In this document: positions 47,349 to 55,651 of the stretch, piece by piece
Layout: every line of letters begins with the position of its first letter
Numbering within the stretch: position 1 is the first letter of the stretch
Assembly (NCBI GenBank): GCA_049520515.1
Contig: JBEKPS010000004.1
Span: 1 to 64,000, forward strand
Source: JAFAMS01 sp049520515
GTDB taxonomy: Bacteria; Vulcanimicrobiota; Vulcanimicrobiia; Vulcanimicrobiales; Vulcanimicrobiaceae
Length of the DNA: 64,000 nucleotides
Direction: 5' to 3'
Made by a program: the position numbers and the translations under genes
Notes under the pieces: model-generated
Told to the model about the DNA's origin: nothing
The model's database searches: none
Seen by the model: only the letters and a program-made list of their open reading frames with translations

Positions 47349-48782
47349 CTACGCGATAGTGCCGCGACGCTTTCGGACGATTGTGCCGGCTTCTGGTTTG
47401 GGCATCGACTGCTTGAACGGAACGGCCGGCGGATTCAAATGGCTAAGCGCAACTTCGACGGCTTTGAGTGCATCGGCGGTTTGCGGGAGTGACGGAACGC
47501 TCATATTTGGGACTTCACCAAATCCGAACGCGCTTGTGAGATCGCCGCACGTTTGCCGGCGCCACGCCGAGAGATTCGGAACCTCGACGCCAAAGCGCTT
47601 CTCGATCAAACGCAGGCACGACGTGTGATCGAAAGTGTCGCCACATACGTAGCCGCCGCGCGAGAACGGCGAGATCACGAGGCATGGGACGCGGAAGCCG
47701 AGCCCGATCGGCGCGCCCGCGACGTATTCGCCGGCAGTACCGGGCGGCGGCGTCGGTGGCACGACGTGGTCGAAGAGTCCATCGTTCTCGTCGTAGACGA
47801 TGATAAAGGCGGTGCGCGACCACAGCTTCGGATTCGACCAGAATGCTTCCAGGATTTGCCGCACGTAATCTTCGCCGGCGGCGGGGAGCATGTCGGGATG
47901 CTCGCACAGCGCGTACGGCGGAACGATCCACGATACCGACGGCAGATTCCCAGTGCGGATGTCTTGCAGCATGGTTGCGACCGAGCGTTGCTTGACGCCG
48001 CTGTCGTAGAACGACGACGTCTTATCAGCATTCTGGAACGCTGCGAAGTTCATCACGACGTCAAGACCGACCGGATACTGCATGTCGCTCTCGGGGCGGT
48101 AGATGCGCCACGAGACGCCCGCCTTTTCGAGGCGTTCGGGATATGTCGGCCAGGTGTAGTGTTTGTGCTCGCTGTTGGAGGTCGCCGGTCCGCCATTCTT
48201 ACCGTCCGGATCGATCGTGGCCGTCATCCAGACATAGCGATTCGGATCGGTTGGTCCCATCACCGAACAGTGGTAACCGTCGCAGATCGTAAACGCATCC
48301 GCGAGCGAATAGTAGAACGGCAGATCGTCGCGCGTGTAGTAACCCATCGTCAGTGGACCGCTAGTGCCGTCGCTCTCGCGATGCGAGCTTACCCAGCCAT
48401 CGAATTTTCCGCCGTTCCAGCTTTCGTGCAGAATCTTCCACGCATGGCTGAGATCGTGCAGACGCTGTGCGCTCGTCGTTTTCGTGTCGAGATGAAACGG
48501 AAGAACGTAACCGCCTTTGGTGAGCGCATCCGGTTGATAGAAGACCGGTCGCCCCTGAGGCAATTCAATCGCCCGCGAATCGCCGAAGCCGCGCACACCG
48601 GAGAGCGTGCCGTAGTAGTGATCGAACGACCGGTTTTCTTGCATCAGAAAAACCAGATGATCGATATCCGAAAGCTTTGATGGCGCCGCTTGCGCCATGG
48701 CGGGACGAACCCACTCGACCATCGGCGCCATCGCCGCAGCGGTGGTCGTTGTAAGAAAACGCGAACGCGAAAAACGGCTCAT
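47349..48782 (-). CDS. Exported phospholipase C / acid phosphatase-type phosphoesterase
   Basis: A 477-residue enzyme of the alkaline-phosphatase-like phosphoesterase family. An export signal (SRSRFLTTTTAAAMAP) ends near AMAQA. The metal site ENRSFDHYYGTLSGVRGF lies near residues 50-67. Later segments FIIVYDENDGLFDHVVPP and PCLVISPFSRGG match bacterial phospholipase C/AcpA enzymes. It hydrolyses phosphoesters outside the cytoplasm; lipid or phosphate-scavenging roles are equally possible. The start is the ATG at 48782; a longer frame to 48914 overlaps pnp. Confidence 0.92.
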   Translation of the reverse strand: MSRFSRSRFLTTTTAAAMAPMVEWVRPAMAQAAPSKLSDIDHLVFLMQENRSFDHYYGTLSGVRGFGDSRAIELPQGRPVFYQPDALTKGGYVLPFHLDTKTTSAQRLHDLSHAWKILHESWNGGKFDGWVSSHRESDGTSGPLTMGYYTRDDLPFYYSLADAFTICDGYHCSVMGPTDPNRYVWMTATIDPDGKNGGPATSNSEHKHYTWPTYPERLEKAGVSWRIYRPESDMQYPVGLDVVMNFAAFQNADKTSSFYDSGVKQRSVATMLQDIRTGNLPSVSWIVPPYALCEHPDMLPAAGEDYVRQILEAFWSNPKLWSRTAFIIVYDENDGLFDHVVPPTPPPGTAGEYVAGAPIGLGFRVPCLVISPFSRGGYVCGDTFDHTSCLRLIEKRFGVEVPNLSAWRRQTCGDLTSAFGFGEVPNMSVPSLPQTADALKAVEVALSHLNPPAVPFKQSMPKPEAGTIVRKRRGTIA

Positions 48783-48834
48783 GCGCGCGCTTTCGCTCCG
48801 CTTCGCGTCGTGCCTCTCGGATACGCCGTCGCTA

Positions 48835-49599
48835 TTACAAGCTCTCGACGATCGAATCGAGCAGGCGGGCGAGATCACCGGCGCGTGCGTTGCCGGCGGC
48901 GATGACTTCCTCATGTGAGGTTGGTAGGCCGACCATGTTGGTGATCACGCTGAACCCCAGGACGCGCATCTTCAAATAGCGCGCGCGAATCGTTTCGAGG
49001 ACGGTCGACATACCGACCACGTCGGCGATCGAGCGTAGCCAGCGGGCTTCGGCGAGCGTCTCGAATGCGGGCCCAACAAGTCCGGCGTACACGCCTTCGC
49101 GCAGATTGATGCCAAGCGCCGCCGCGCGCTTGCGCGCAAGATCCGCGAGCTCGGGATCGTATGCGCCGAGCATTTCGATGAACGGATTCGGATCGTCGGG
49201 ACCGATGATCGGGCTCGTGCCGGTCAAGTTGATCTGATCGGTGATCAGCATCAGATCGGTGGCGTTGAAATTCGGGTTCAATCCGCCGCACGCGTTCGTC
49301 AGGATGATTGTCTTGGCGCCGGCGCCGTGCGCGAGATCGACTTGCGCCGTCACTTGCCGCGCATCAAACCCCTGGTAGAGATGATAGCGTCCCGAAAATG
49401 CGGCGACGCGGCGGTTGTGCCACTCGCCGATGATCGCTTCACCCGCATGACCGACGAGCGATGCGCGCGGAAGCCCAAGCTCGGCGTACGGGACCTTCTT
49501 CGCGTTGTGAATCAGCTCCGAGACGAGTCCCGACAGCCCCGTGCCCAGCACGATCGCAAAATCGATCTCGCCGCCTGCGCGCTTTTTGAGTTTTTTCAC
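48835..49599 (-). CDS. Purine-nucleoside phosphorylase (trimeric type)
   Basis: Phosphorolyses inosine and guanosine for purine salvage. A 254-residue enzyme with VLGTGLSGLV (phosphate-loop type), FSGRYHLYQGF, ILTNACGGLNP, YAGLVGPAFETLAE and SVITNMVGLPTSHEEV, all of the PunA type. The start is GTG at 49599, overlapping the gpmI stop (GTGA). It is the last gene of a long minus-strand unit with the glycolytic genes. Confidence 0.95.
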   Translation of the reverse strand: MKKLKKRAGGEIDFAIVLGTGLSGLVSELIHNAKKVPYAELGLPRASLVGHAGEAIIGEWHNRRVAAFSGRYHLYQGFDARQVTAQVDLAHGAGAKTIILTNACGGLNPNFNATDLMLITDQINLTGTSPIIGPDDPNPFIEMLGAYDPELADLARKRAAALGINLREGVYAGLVGPAFETLAEARWLRSIADVVGMSTVLETIRARYLKMRVLGFSVITNMVGLPTSHEEVIAAGNARAGDLARLLDSIVESL

Positions 49600-51125
49600 G
49601 CGAGCAGGTTTTTGCCCGTCATCTCGCTCGGAACGCGCAAACCCATCAGGGGAAGCAACGTTGGCGCGATGTCGCCGAGTTTGCCGCCGCTCGCAAGCGT
49701 TCCGACAGATTTTTGCGAGACGATCACGAGCGGAACGGGATTCGTCGTGTGCGCAGTGAGCGGATTACCTGCGGGGTCGACTTTGTCTTCGGCATTGCCG
49801 TGATCGGACGTGATGACCAAGATTCCGTCACGTGCCAGCACGCGCTGCTCGAGACGCCCGAGCGAGACGTCGAGCGTCTCGACCGCGGAGACCGTTGCGT
49901 CCCAAACGCCGGTGTGACCGACCATGTCGGCGTTGGCGTAGTTCATGACGATCACGTCATGGTGTTTGTGATCGAGATCTTCGATCGCGGCCGTCGTGAT
50001 CTCAGCGGCCATCATCTCCGGCGCGAGATCGTAGGTCACGACCTTGCGATTCGAAGGAATCAGAATGCGATCTTCATTCTCGAACACGTCTTCACGTCCG
50101 CCGTTAAAAAAGTACGTGACGTGCGCGTACTTCTCGGTCTCGGCAAGACGCAGCTGACGCAATCCTGCTTCCGCAACAATCTCACCGAACGTTTGGGACT
50201 GCGGATGTGGACCGAAGAGCACGGGGTTCGGAAAGTTCTCTTCGTACTTCGTCATTGTCGCGAAGATCAAATCTTTGTAGCGGAGCGCGTCAAAGTGCGA
50301 GAACGAGGGATCGGTGAACGCGAGCGTCAGTTCACGCGCTCGATCGGGACGGAAGTTGAAGAAGATCGCCGAGTCGCCGTCGCGGATCGGACGAATCGCA
50401 CCGATCACCGTCGGCTGGACGAACTCGTCGCCCTCGTCGCGTGCGTATGCAGCCTCGATCGCCATGCGCGCGTTGGGCGCATTAAACGGGGCCTTACCGC
50501 GCGCCAGTGCTTCGTACGCGCGCTCGACGCGTTCCCAGCGCTTGTCGCGGTCCATCGCAAAAAAGCGCCCGATCACGGTCGCAATTGCGTTCGGCCGTTC
50601 GACCGCTTCGAGACGTTTGCTCAAGCGATCGAGGAAGCTCAGCGCCGAGCGCGGCGCCGTATCGCGTCCGTCGAGAAAGGCGTGAATCTCGAAGGGAACG
50701 TTGGCGAGCGCCGCAGCGTCAATCAAAGCTTCGAGGTGCAACATCGAGCTGTGCACGCATCCGTCCGAGAGCAGGCCGAGAAAGTGCAGCGAGCCGCCCG
50801 TCTTCTGGACATGCTCGATGGCTTGCTGCAAGACGGGATTCTTTGCGAAGTTGCCGTCGGCAATCTCGCTGTCGATCACGACGACGCCTTGCGGCACGAC
50901 GCGTCCGCTGCCGATGTTGATGTGGCCGACTTCGCTGTTGCCCATGATCCCGTGCGGCAATCCGACGGCTTCGCCGCTCGCCTCGAGCAGCGTGTGCGGA
51001 TACGTCGTAAGAAAGCGCTGCCAATTCGGCAGCTCGGCGGCCGCGATTGCGTTACCGTGCGTCTCCGCGCGTACGCCCCAACCGTCGAGGACGGCGATCA
51101 CGAGCGGTCGACGTGTTTCGCTCAT
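49596..51125 (-). CDS. gpmI: 2,3-bisphosphoglycerate-independent phosphoglycerate mutase
   Basis: Interconverts 3- and 2-phosphoglycerate using two Mn ions. It has 509 residues, with VIAVLDGWGVR at the N-terminus, the active Ser in IMGNSEVGHINIGSGRVV, FLDGRDTAPRSA, NFRPDRARELT, and VMNYANADMVGHTG with VITSDHGNAEDK for metal binding. The stop overlaps pnp and the start overlaps the tpiA stop. It completes the lower-glycolysis run gap-pgk-tpiA-gpmI. Confidence 0.97.
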   Translation of the reverse strand: MSETRRPLVIAVLDGWGVRAETHGNAIAAAELPNWQRFLTTYPHTLLEASGEAVGLPHGIMGNSEVGHINIGSGRVVPQGVVVIDSEIADGNFAKNPVLQQAIEHVQKTGGSLHFLGLLSDGCVHSSMLHLEALIDAAALANVPFEIHAFLDGRDTAPRSALSFLDRLSKRLEAVERPNAIATVIGRFFAMDRDKRWERVERAYEALARGKAPFNAPNARMAIEAAYARDEGDEFVQPTVIGAIRPIRDGDSAIFFNFRPDRARELTLAFTDPSFSHFDALRYKDLIFATMTKYEENFPNPVLFGPHPQSQTFGEIVAEAGLRQLRLAETEKYAHVTYFFNGGREDVFENEDRILIPSNRKVVTYDLAPEMMAAEITTAAIEDLDHKHHDVIVMNYANADMVGHTGVWDATVSAVETLDVSLGRLEQRVLARDGILVITSDHGNAEDKVDPAGNPLTAHTTNPVPLVIVSQKSVGTLASGGKLGDIAPTLLPLMGLRVPSEMTGKNLLA

Positions 51126-51883
51126 GCGGCGACCGCCGGACGCGCGTTGCGGATCAGCTCGGCAAAGATGTGCGCATCGAGGCTCGCGCCGCCGACGAGA
51201 CCGCCATCGATGTTCGGTTGCGCAACCAGGCTCGCAACATTATTCGGCTTCATGCTGCCGCCGTACAGAATCTGGACGCCGTCAAACGCGTTGTCGATTG
51301 CGCGTATTTGCGCCATCACCTCGTTCGCTGCGCTTGGATCCTCGGAAAGTCCGCTGCCGATTGCCCAGATCGGTTCGTACGCGAGCACGCAACGTTTGCG
51401 TCCCTCCGCATCGACGCCGTCCAATGCGCCGACGATTTGCGACGTCACGCGCTCCTTCGCATGTCCCGCTTTGTGCTCGTCGAGCGATTCGCCGACGGCG
51501 ACGATCGGCGTGATGCCGTGTGCGAGCGCCGACTTCACTTTCAGATTGACCGTCGCGTCTGTCTCGCCGCAAAACGCGCGCTGTTCGGAGTGCCCAAGAA
51601 TCACGTAGCGGCATCCGACGTCGAGCAGCATCGTCGGTGAAATCTCTCCGGTATAGGCGCCCTGCTCGGCCCAATGCATCGTTTGCGCGCCGAGCAACGG
51701 TTTCTTCGCGCCCGCCAGCTCGGCTGCGACACCCCCAAGGGCCGTGAACGGCGGCGCGATTGCGACGTCGACGTCGGGATGCTGCCATGAAGAATCGCCG
51801 AGGAGCGCACGCACGAGTTCGCGCGCTTGCGCGATCGTCTTGTGCATCTTCCAGTTGCCGACGATCAGCGTGCGGCGCTGCAT
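51122..51883 (-). CDS. tpiA: Triosephosphate isomerase
   Basis: Interconverts dihydroxyacetone phosphate and glyceraldehyde 3-phosphate. It has 253 residues, with VGNWKMHKT (catalytic Lys), VILGHSEQRAFCGE (catalytic His) and VLAYEPIWAIGSG (catalytic Glu), then ILYGGSMKPNN. It overlaps gpmI by 4 nt and pgk by 19 nt, so the glycolytic genes are tightly coupled. Confidence 0.97.
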   Translation of the reverse strand: MQRRTLIVGNWKMHKTIAQARELVRALLGDSSWQHPDVDVAIAPPFTALGGVAAELAGAKKPLLGAQTMHWAEQGAYTGEISPTMLLDVGCRYVILGHSEQRAFCGETDATVNLKVKSALAHGITPIVAVGESLDEHKAGHAKERVTSQIVGALDGVDAEGRKRCVLAYEPIWAIGSGLSEDPSAANEVMAQIRAIDNAFDGVQILYGGSMKPNNVASLVAQPNIDGGLVGGASLDAHIFAELIRNARPAVAA

Positions 51884-53064
51884 GCTTCGAGTGCGGCGAC
51901 TCCGGGTAACGTTTTGCCTTCCAGAAATTCGAGCGTTGCGCCGCCGCCGGTGCTCACGTGTGTAACGCCTTTGTCGAAGTCGAGCATGTGCGCTGCCGCG
52001 GCCGCGTCCCCGCCGCCGACGACCGTCGTCGCTCCCTCCATCGTTGCCTCGACGAGGGCTTTGCCGATGATCCGCGTGCCTTGCTGGTACGCCGGCTTTT
52101 CGTAGACGCCCATCGGTCCGTTGAAAACGACCGTGCGCGCTTGGCGAATCACGTTCGCGTATACGCCTGACGTCGCAGGGCCGATGTCGAGGATCATGCG
52201 ATCCCCGAGCGGTTCGAGCAGCAGCACTTCGGCGGAGAGTGCACGATCGTCCAAACCGTCGGCAACGATCGCATCGGTCGGCAGATGGAAGTCGACCTTC
52301 CGCTCTTGCGCGAGCGCGAGAATCTTCTTGGCCGGTTCGAGATCGGGATCGCGTAGCGATTTGCCGACGTCAACTCCTGACGCCGCGAGAAACGTGTTGC
52401 CCATTCCGCCGCCGACGCAGAACGCGCTGACTTTACCCATCAGATTCGTGAAGACGCCGATCTTGTCGACGATCTTCGCACCGCCGATCGCGCAGACGTA
52501 GGGCAGCTTCGGATCCTCGGTCAGCTTCGAGAGCGCCGAAAGTTCGGCTTCCATCAGCAGGCCGGCTGCGCAGGGAAGAAGATGGGCGACGCCTTCGGTT
52601 GAGGCGTGGGCGCGATGTGCTGTACCGAAGGCGTCGTTGACGTAACGCTCGGCCAGCGCCGCAAGTTCCTCGGCAAAGTGCTTGTCGTTTTTTTCTTCTT
52701 CCGGATGGAAGCGCACGTTCTCGAGCAGCAGAAACTCACCGTCGCGGAGCTTCTGCGCGGCCGCTTGGGCCTCGGGACCAATACAATCATGGACAAATGT
52801 TATGGGGACGCCGAGCAGCTCGGAAAGCCTCTTGCCGACCGGCTCGAGCGAATACTTCGGATCGGGTTTGCCGTCCGGCCGTCCCAGATGCGAACAGATG
52901 ATCGTACGCGCGCCGCCTTCGCGCAGATTGCGCAGCGTCGGAAGCGCCGCGACTAAGCGCGTGTCATCCGCCACCTTGCCGGCGGCCATAGGGACGTTGA
53001 GGTCCTCGCGCACGAGCACGCGGCGGCCGCGATAGTCGAAGTCGCTCAGGGTCAGAAAGCGCAA
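51865..53064 (-). CDS. pgk: Phosphoglycerate kinase
   Basis: Makes ATP from 1,3-bisphosphoglycerate. From TTG at 53064 it has 399 residues, the family length, beginning LRFLTLSDFDYRG, then VLVREDLNVPM. Other marks are SHLGRPDGKPDPKYSL, VNDAFGTAHRAHAS, GGAKIVDKIGV and the C-terminal GGGDAAAA with STGGGATLEFLEG. A longer frame to 53181 lies within the gap gene. An AAAGG lies about 11 nt upstream of the TTG. The gap-pgk order is the common one. Confidence 0.95.
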   Translation of the reverse strand: MRFLTLSDFDYRGRRVLVREDLNVPMAAGKVADDTRLVAALPTLRNLREGGARTIICSHLGRPDGKPDPKYSLEPVGKRLSELLGVPITFVHDCIGPEAQAAAQKLRDGEFLLLENVRFHPEEEKNDKHFAEELAALAERYVNDAFGTAHRAHASTEGVAHLLPCAAGLLMEAELSALSKLTEDPKLPYVCAIGGAKIVDKIGVFTNLMGKVSAFCVGGGMGNTFLAASGVDVGKSLRDPDLEPAKKILALAQERKVDFHLPTDAIVADGLDDRALSAEVLLLEPLGDRMILDIGPATSGVYANVIRQARTVVFNGPMGVYEKPAYQQGTRIIGKALVEATMEGATTVVGGGDAAAAAHMLDFDKGVTHVSTGGGATLEFLEGKTLPGVAALEACSAAR

Positions 53065-53071
53065 ACGCCGA

Positions 53072-54091
53072 TCAGACCTTTGCCGGCATTTTGCTGAGGA
53101 CCATGTTCGCGACGTCGGCAAGCCGGCACGAGTAGCCCCATTCGTTGTCGTACCACGCGCCGATCTGAACGAGATCGCCATTGGCGTTCGTCAACCCGGA
53201 ATCGATGATCGAGCTGTACTGCGAACGCTTGAAGTCACTCGAGACGAGCAGCTCGTCCGTGTACTGCATGATGCCGCTGAGCGGGCCATTTTCGGTTGCG
53301 CCTTTGAGCACTGCATTGAGCTCGTCTTTGGTCGTCGGCTTCTTCGTTTGCGCGACGAGATAGATCATCGAGACCGTCGCGGTCGGTACGCGCAGCGCAA
53401 AACCGTCGAACGTTCCTTTGATTTCTGGGATGGCCAGGTAGAGCGCCTTAGCCGCACCGGTTGACGTCGGGATGATATTTGTTGCGGCGTTGCGCGCGCG
53501 TCGCCAATCTTTGTGCGGCGCATCGAGAATGTTCTGATCGTTCGTATACGAGTGCACGGTCGTCATGAATCCGCGCTGCCAGCCGAGCGTGTCGACGATC
53601 GGCTTGACCGCAGTTGCCAGACAATTCGTCGTGCACGACGCGTTCGAGATGATGTTGTGCTTTTCGGGATCGTACTTGTCGGCGTTGACACCGAGGACGA
53701 GTGTGATATCTTCGCCGCTCGCGGGTGCCGAGATGATGACTTTCTTTGCGCCGCCGCCGCTAATGTGCAAGCCGGCCTTCGCGGCATCGGTGAAAAAGCC
53801 GGTCGACTCGATCACAACGTCGACGCCCAGATCTTTCCACGGAATTTTGGCGGGATCGCGCTCGGCGACAACTTTGATCCCCTGCTTGCCGACGCGGAGA
53901 TGATCGCCTTCGGCGCTGACATCGCCGTTTTTGTACATGCCGTAGTTCGAGTCGTACTTGAAGAGATGTGCGAGCTCGGCGGCGCTGGTCAGGTCGTTCA
54001 CGGCCGCGATCTCGACCTGCGGATACCGTTCCAAAAGCGCCTTCGTGAAATTGCGGCCGATCCGGCCGAACCCGTTGATCCCGATACGCAT
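53072..54091 (-). CDS. gap: Glyceraldehyde-3-phosphate dehydrogenase, type I
   Basis: A 339-residue phosphorylating GAPDH with an NAD motif in INGFGRIGRNF and the catalytic Cys in ISNASCTTNCLA. The catalytic His lies in TTVHSYTNDQ, with WRRARNAATNIIPTSTGAAK and WYDNEWGYSCRL following. It precedes pgk by 7 nt. WhiA is encoded 36 nt upstream on the same strand, as often seen near gap in Gram-positives. Confidence 0.97.
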   Translation of the reverse strand: MRIGINGFGRIGRNFTKALLERYPQVEIAAVNDLTSAAELAHLFKYDSNYGMYKNGDVSAEGDHLRVGKQGIKVVAERDPAKIPWKDLGVDVVIESTGFFTDAAKAGLHISGGGAKKVIISAPASGEDITLVLGVNADKYDPEKHNIISNASCTTNCLATAVKPIVDTLGWQRGFMTTVHSYTNDQNILDAPHKDWRRARNAATNIIPTSTGAAKALYLAIPEIKGTFDGFALRVPTATVSMIYLVAQTKKPTTKDELNAVLKGATENGPLSGIMQYTDELLVSSDFKRSQYSSIIDSGLTNANGDLVQIGAWYDNEWGYSCRLADVANMVLSKMPAKV

Positions 54092-54127
54092 GCAAACTCC
54101 TCTGGTTAGTGCGGGGCTCGCCTTCCG

Positions 54128-54988
54128 CTATACCCTCGCCGCGCCCTCGCGAAGGCGCCGCGCCAGGCGGAGGATCGCGGCAAGGCGGCCGTTGACGGTT
54201 GCCTTGGGGACCGCCGGGCGGCAACGGCGGCCGAGTTGCGAGAGCGATTCGTCGGGGTGCTGCAAACGCAAATGCGCGATCTCGCGCACGACGGGTGAAA
54301 GCCTGCGCAATCCGTAGCGGTCGGCGACGAGCGCGATCGCTTCGCGCTGCGCGGCCGAGGCGCTGGTCGCGCGATCGAGGTTCGCGGCCTCGGTGTTGAC
54401 CAAACGCCGGATGCGATTCTTCGTTTCTTTCACCGCGCGCACGTCTTCCAGCTGCAGCACCGCGCCGTACGCGCCGATTTGGCTGAGAACGGCGACGATT
54501 CGATCGAGGTCTTTGTAGTACAGCAACGCACGCTTCTTGCGAACTGCGCGTTTGGGCGGGATACCGAGATGCGTGAGAATCGAGGTCAAACGCGCAGCGT
54601 CGCCTTCGCCCGTGACGACGAATTCCAAATGGTAGCCGTGCGCCGGCGTTGCGAGCGAACCGCAGGCCAGAAACGCACCACGCGCTTCCATACGGCGTTC
54701 GGGCTGCGTGCGCGGCATGCGCGTTCCGGGCGGTGGAATTGCGAGCGCATACGTTGCGGTGCGATAGAGTCGCGTTCCGGCGAGCTTGGAGATCGAGGGC
54801 GAATCGCTCGACAGCACGCGCGCAAGACGTGCGACGGCCGGACGTTGGGTGCGGAAGATGCCCTCACGCGCGCCGTAGCGCGCAAGACTATCGCGCAGCG
54901 CGCTGCGCGCAATCGCGTTCGTTGGGACGTCGCGAGCCAGCGCGTCCTTCACGTCCGCCGAAAATGAAACCCTGGTTCCTAAAGCCAT
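54128..54988 (-). CDS. whiA: DNA-binding protein WhiA
   Basis: A 286-residue WhiA, a protein with a degenerate LAGLIDADG endonuclease fold joined to an HTH. Marks: ARGAFLACGSLATPAHGYHL, then KNRIRRLVNTEAANLDRATS, and the C-terminal HTH REIAHLRLQHPDESLSQLGR followed by PAVPKATVNGRL. In Actinobacteria and Bacillus it affects division and chromosome segregation. The usual neighbours RapZ and YvcK are absent here. It overlaps rqcP by 10 nt and precedes gap. Confidence 0.93.
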   Translation of the reverse strand: MALGTRVSFSADVKDALARDVPTNAIARSALRDSLARYGAREGIFRTQRPAVARLARVLSSDSPSISKLAGTRLYRTATYALAIPPPGTRMPRTQPERRMEARGAFLACGSLATPAHGYHLEFVVTGEGDAARLTSILTHLGIPPKRAVRKKRALLYYKDLDRIVAVLSQIGAYGAVLQLEDVRAVKETKNRIRRLVNTEAANLDRATSASAAQREAIALVADRYGLRRLSPVVREIAHLRLQHPDESLSQLGRRCRPAVPKATVNGRLAAILRLARRLREGAARV

Positions 54989-55254
54989 GTCTCGGCGTCT
55001 TTGCGTTCGCCCAAGATCGTGTAGAGCTCGACGGGTTTGACGCCGGGCGTCACGCGCAGCGGAACCGACTCGACGCGTACGGTCAGCACCTTGCGTGCGT
55101 AGTGAATCTCGAGCACGTCGCCGGCCTTCACGTCGTAACCGGGTTTGAGCGCGCGTCCGCGCGCATCAAAGATACGCCCCGCATCGAGTGCGTCTTTAGC
55201 CTCCGTGCGGCGTTTCGCGAGCCGCGCGACTTTGAGAAACTTATCGAGGCGCAA
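54979..55254 (-). CDS. rqcP: S4-domain protein RqcP/YabO-like
   Basis: A 91-residue S4 RNA-binding protein. LDKFLKVARLAKRRTEAKDA and AGRIFDARGRALKPGYDVKA match the S4 core; ELYTILGERKD at the end is characteristic of YabO/RqcP, which stabilises tRNA on obstructed 50S subunits during alanine tailing. Hsp15 is the alternative, but the MYTIL-type ending favours RqcP. The start is TTG at 55254. It lies after mazG/yabN (with one gene between), like yabN-yabO in Bacillus. Confidence 0.88.
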   Translation of the reverse strand: MRLDKFLKVARLAKRRTEAKDALDAGRIFDARGRALKPGYDVKAGDVLEIHYARKVLTVRVESVPLRVTPGVKPVELYTILGERKDAETWL

Positions 55255-55651
55255 TTCCGCGCTGATTGCTCTTCGGCACGACGCACGTCCCGCGCGCGCG
55301 CACGACGATGATTGGCTCTTCGAGAACGTCGGCCGCGCTCGCGGAGATGTCGGGGCGCGCGGCGATGATCTTGCGCGCTTCGAAGCTCATCGTGCGCGAG
55401 GTCGAGCCGATCTTCGTAATCTCGCCGGACGCTTCGATAAAATCCCCGGCGTACACGGGAGCGAGAAACTCGACGCTCTCATACGCAGCGAAGAGACCTT
55501 CGTCGCCGTCATGTTCGATCAACAGCTGCGTTGCGACGTCGCCGAACAGCGCGAGAATACGCGCGCCGTCGACGAGGTTTCCGCCGTAGTGCGCGTCGTG
55601 TGCGCTCATGCGCACGCGGAGCGTTACGCCGCCGTTTTTGCCAACTGCCAT
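55241..55651 (-). CDS. Hotdog protein, 3-aminobutyryl-CoA ammonia-lyase (Kal)-like
   Basis: A 136-residue protein. RMSAHDAHYGGNLVDGARIL, LFGDVATQLLIEHDGDEGLF, YESVEFLAPVYAGDFIEASG and VLEEPIIVVRARGTCVVP closely match Kal, the enzyme that eliminates ammonia from 3-aminobutyryl-CoA in lysine fermentation. The other kam/kdd/kce genes of that pathway are absent. It overlaps both mazG and rqcP. It could act on beta-alanyl-CoA or another beta-amino acyl-CoA. The start is uncertain (ATG at 55651 or 55609). Confidence 0.85.
   Translation of the reverse strand: MAVGKNGGVTLRVRMSAHDAHYGGNLVDGARILALFGDVATQLLIEHDGDEGLFAAYESVEFLAPVYAGDFIEASGEITKIGSTSRTMSFEARKIIAARPDISASAADVLEEPIIVVRARGTCVVPKSNQRGIAPR

Noticed and set aside
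53047..53055. CTG start for pgk.
   Set aside because: An in-frame TTG at 53064 gives the usual length and start, so no CTG is needed here.
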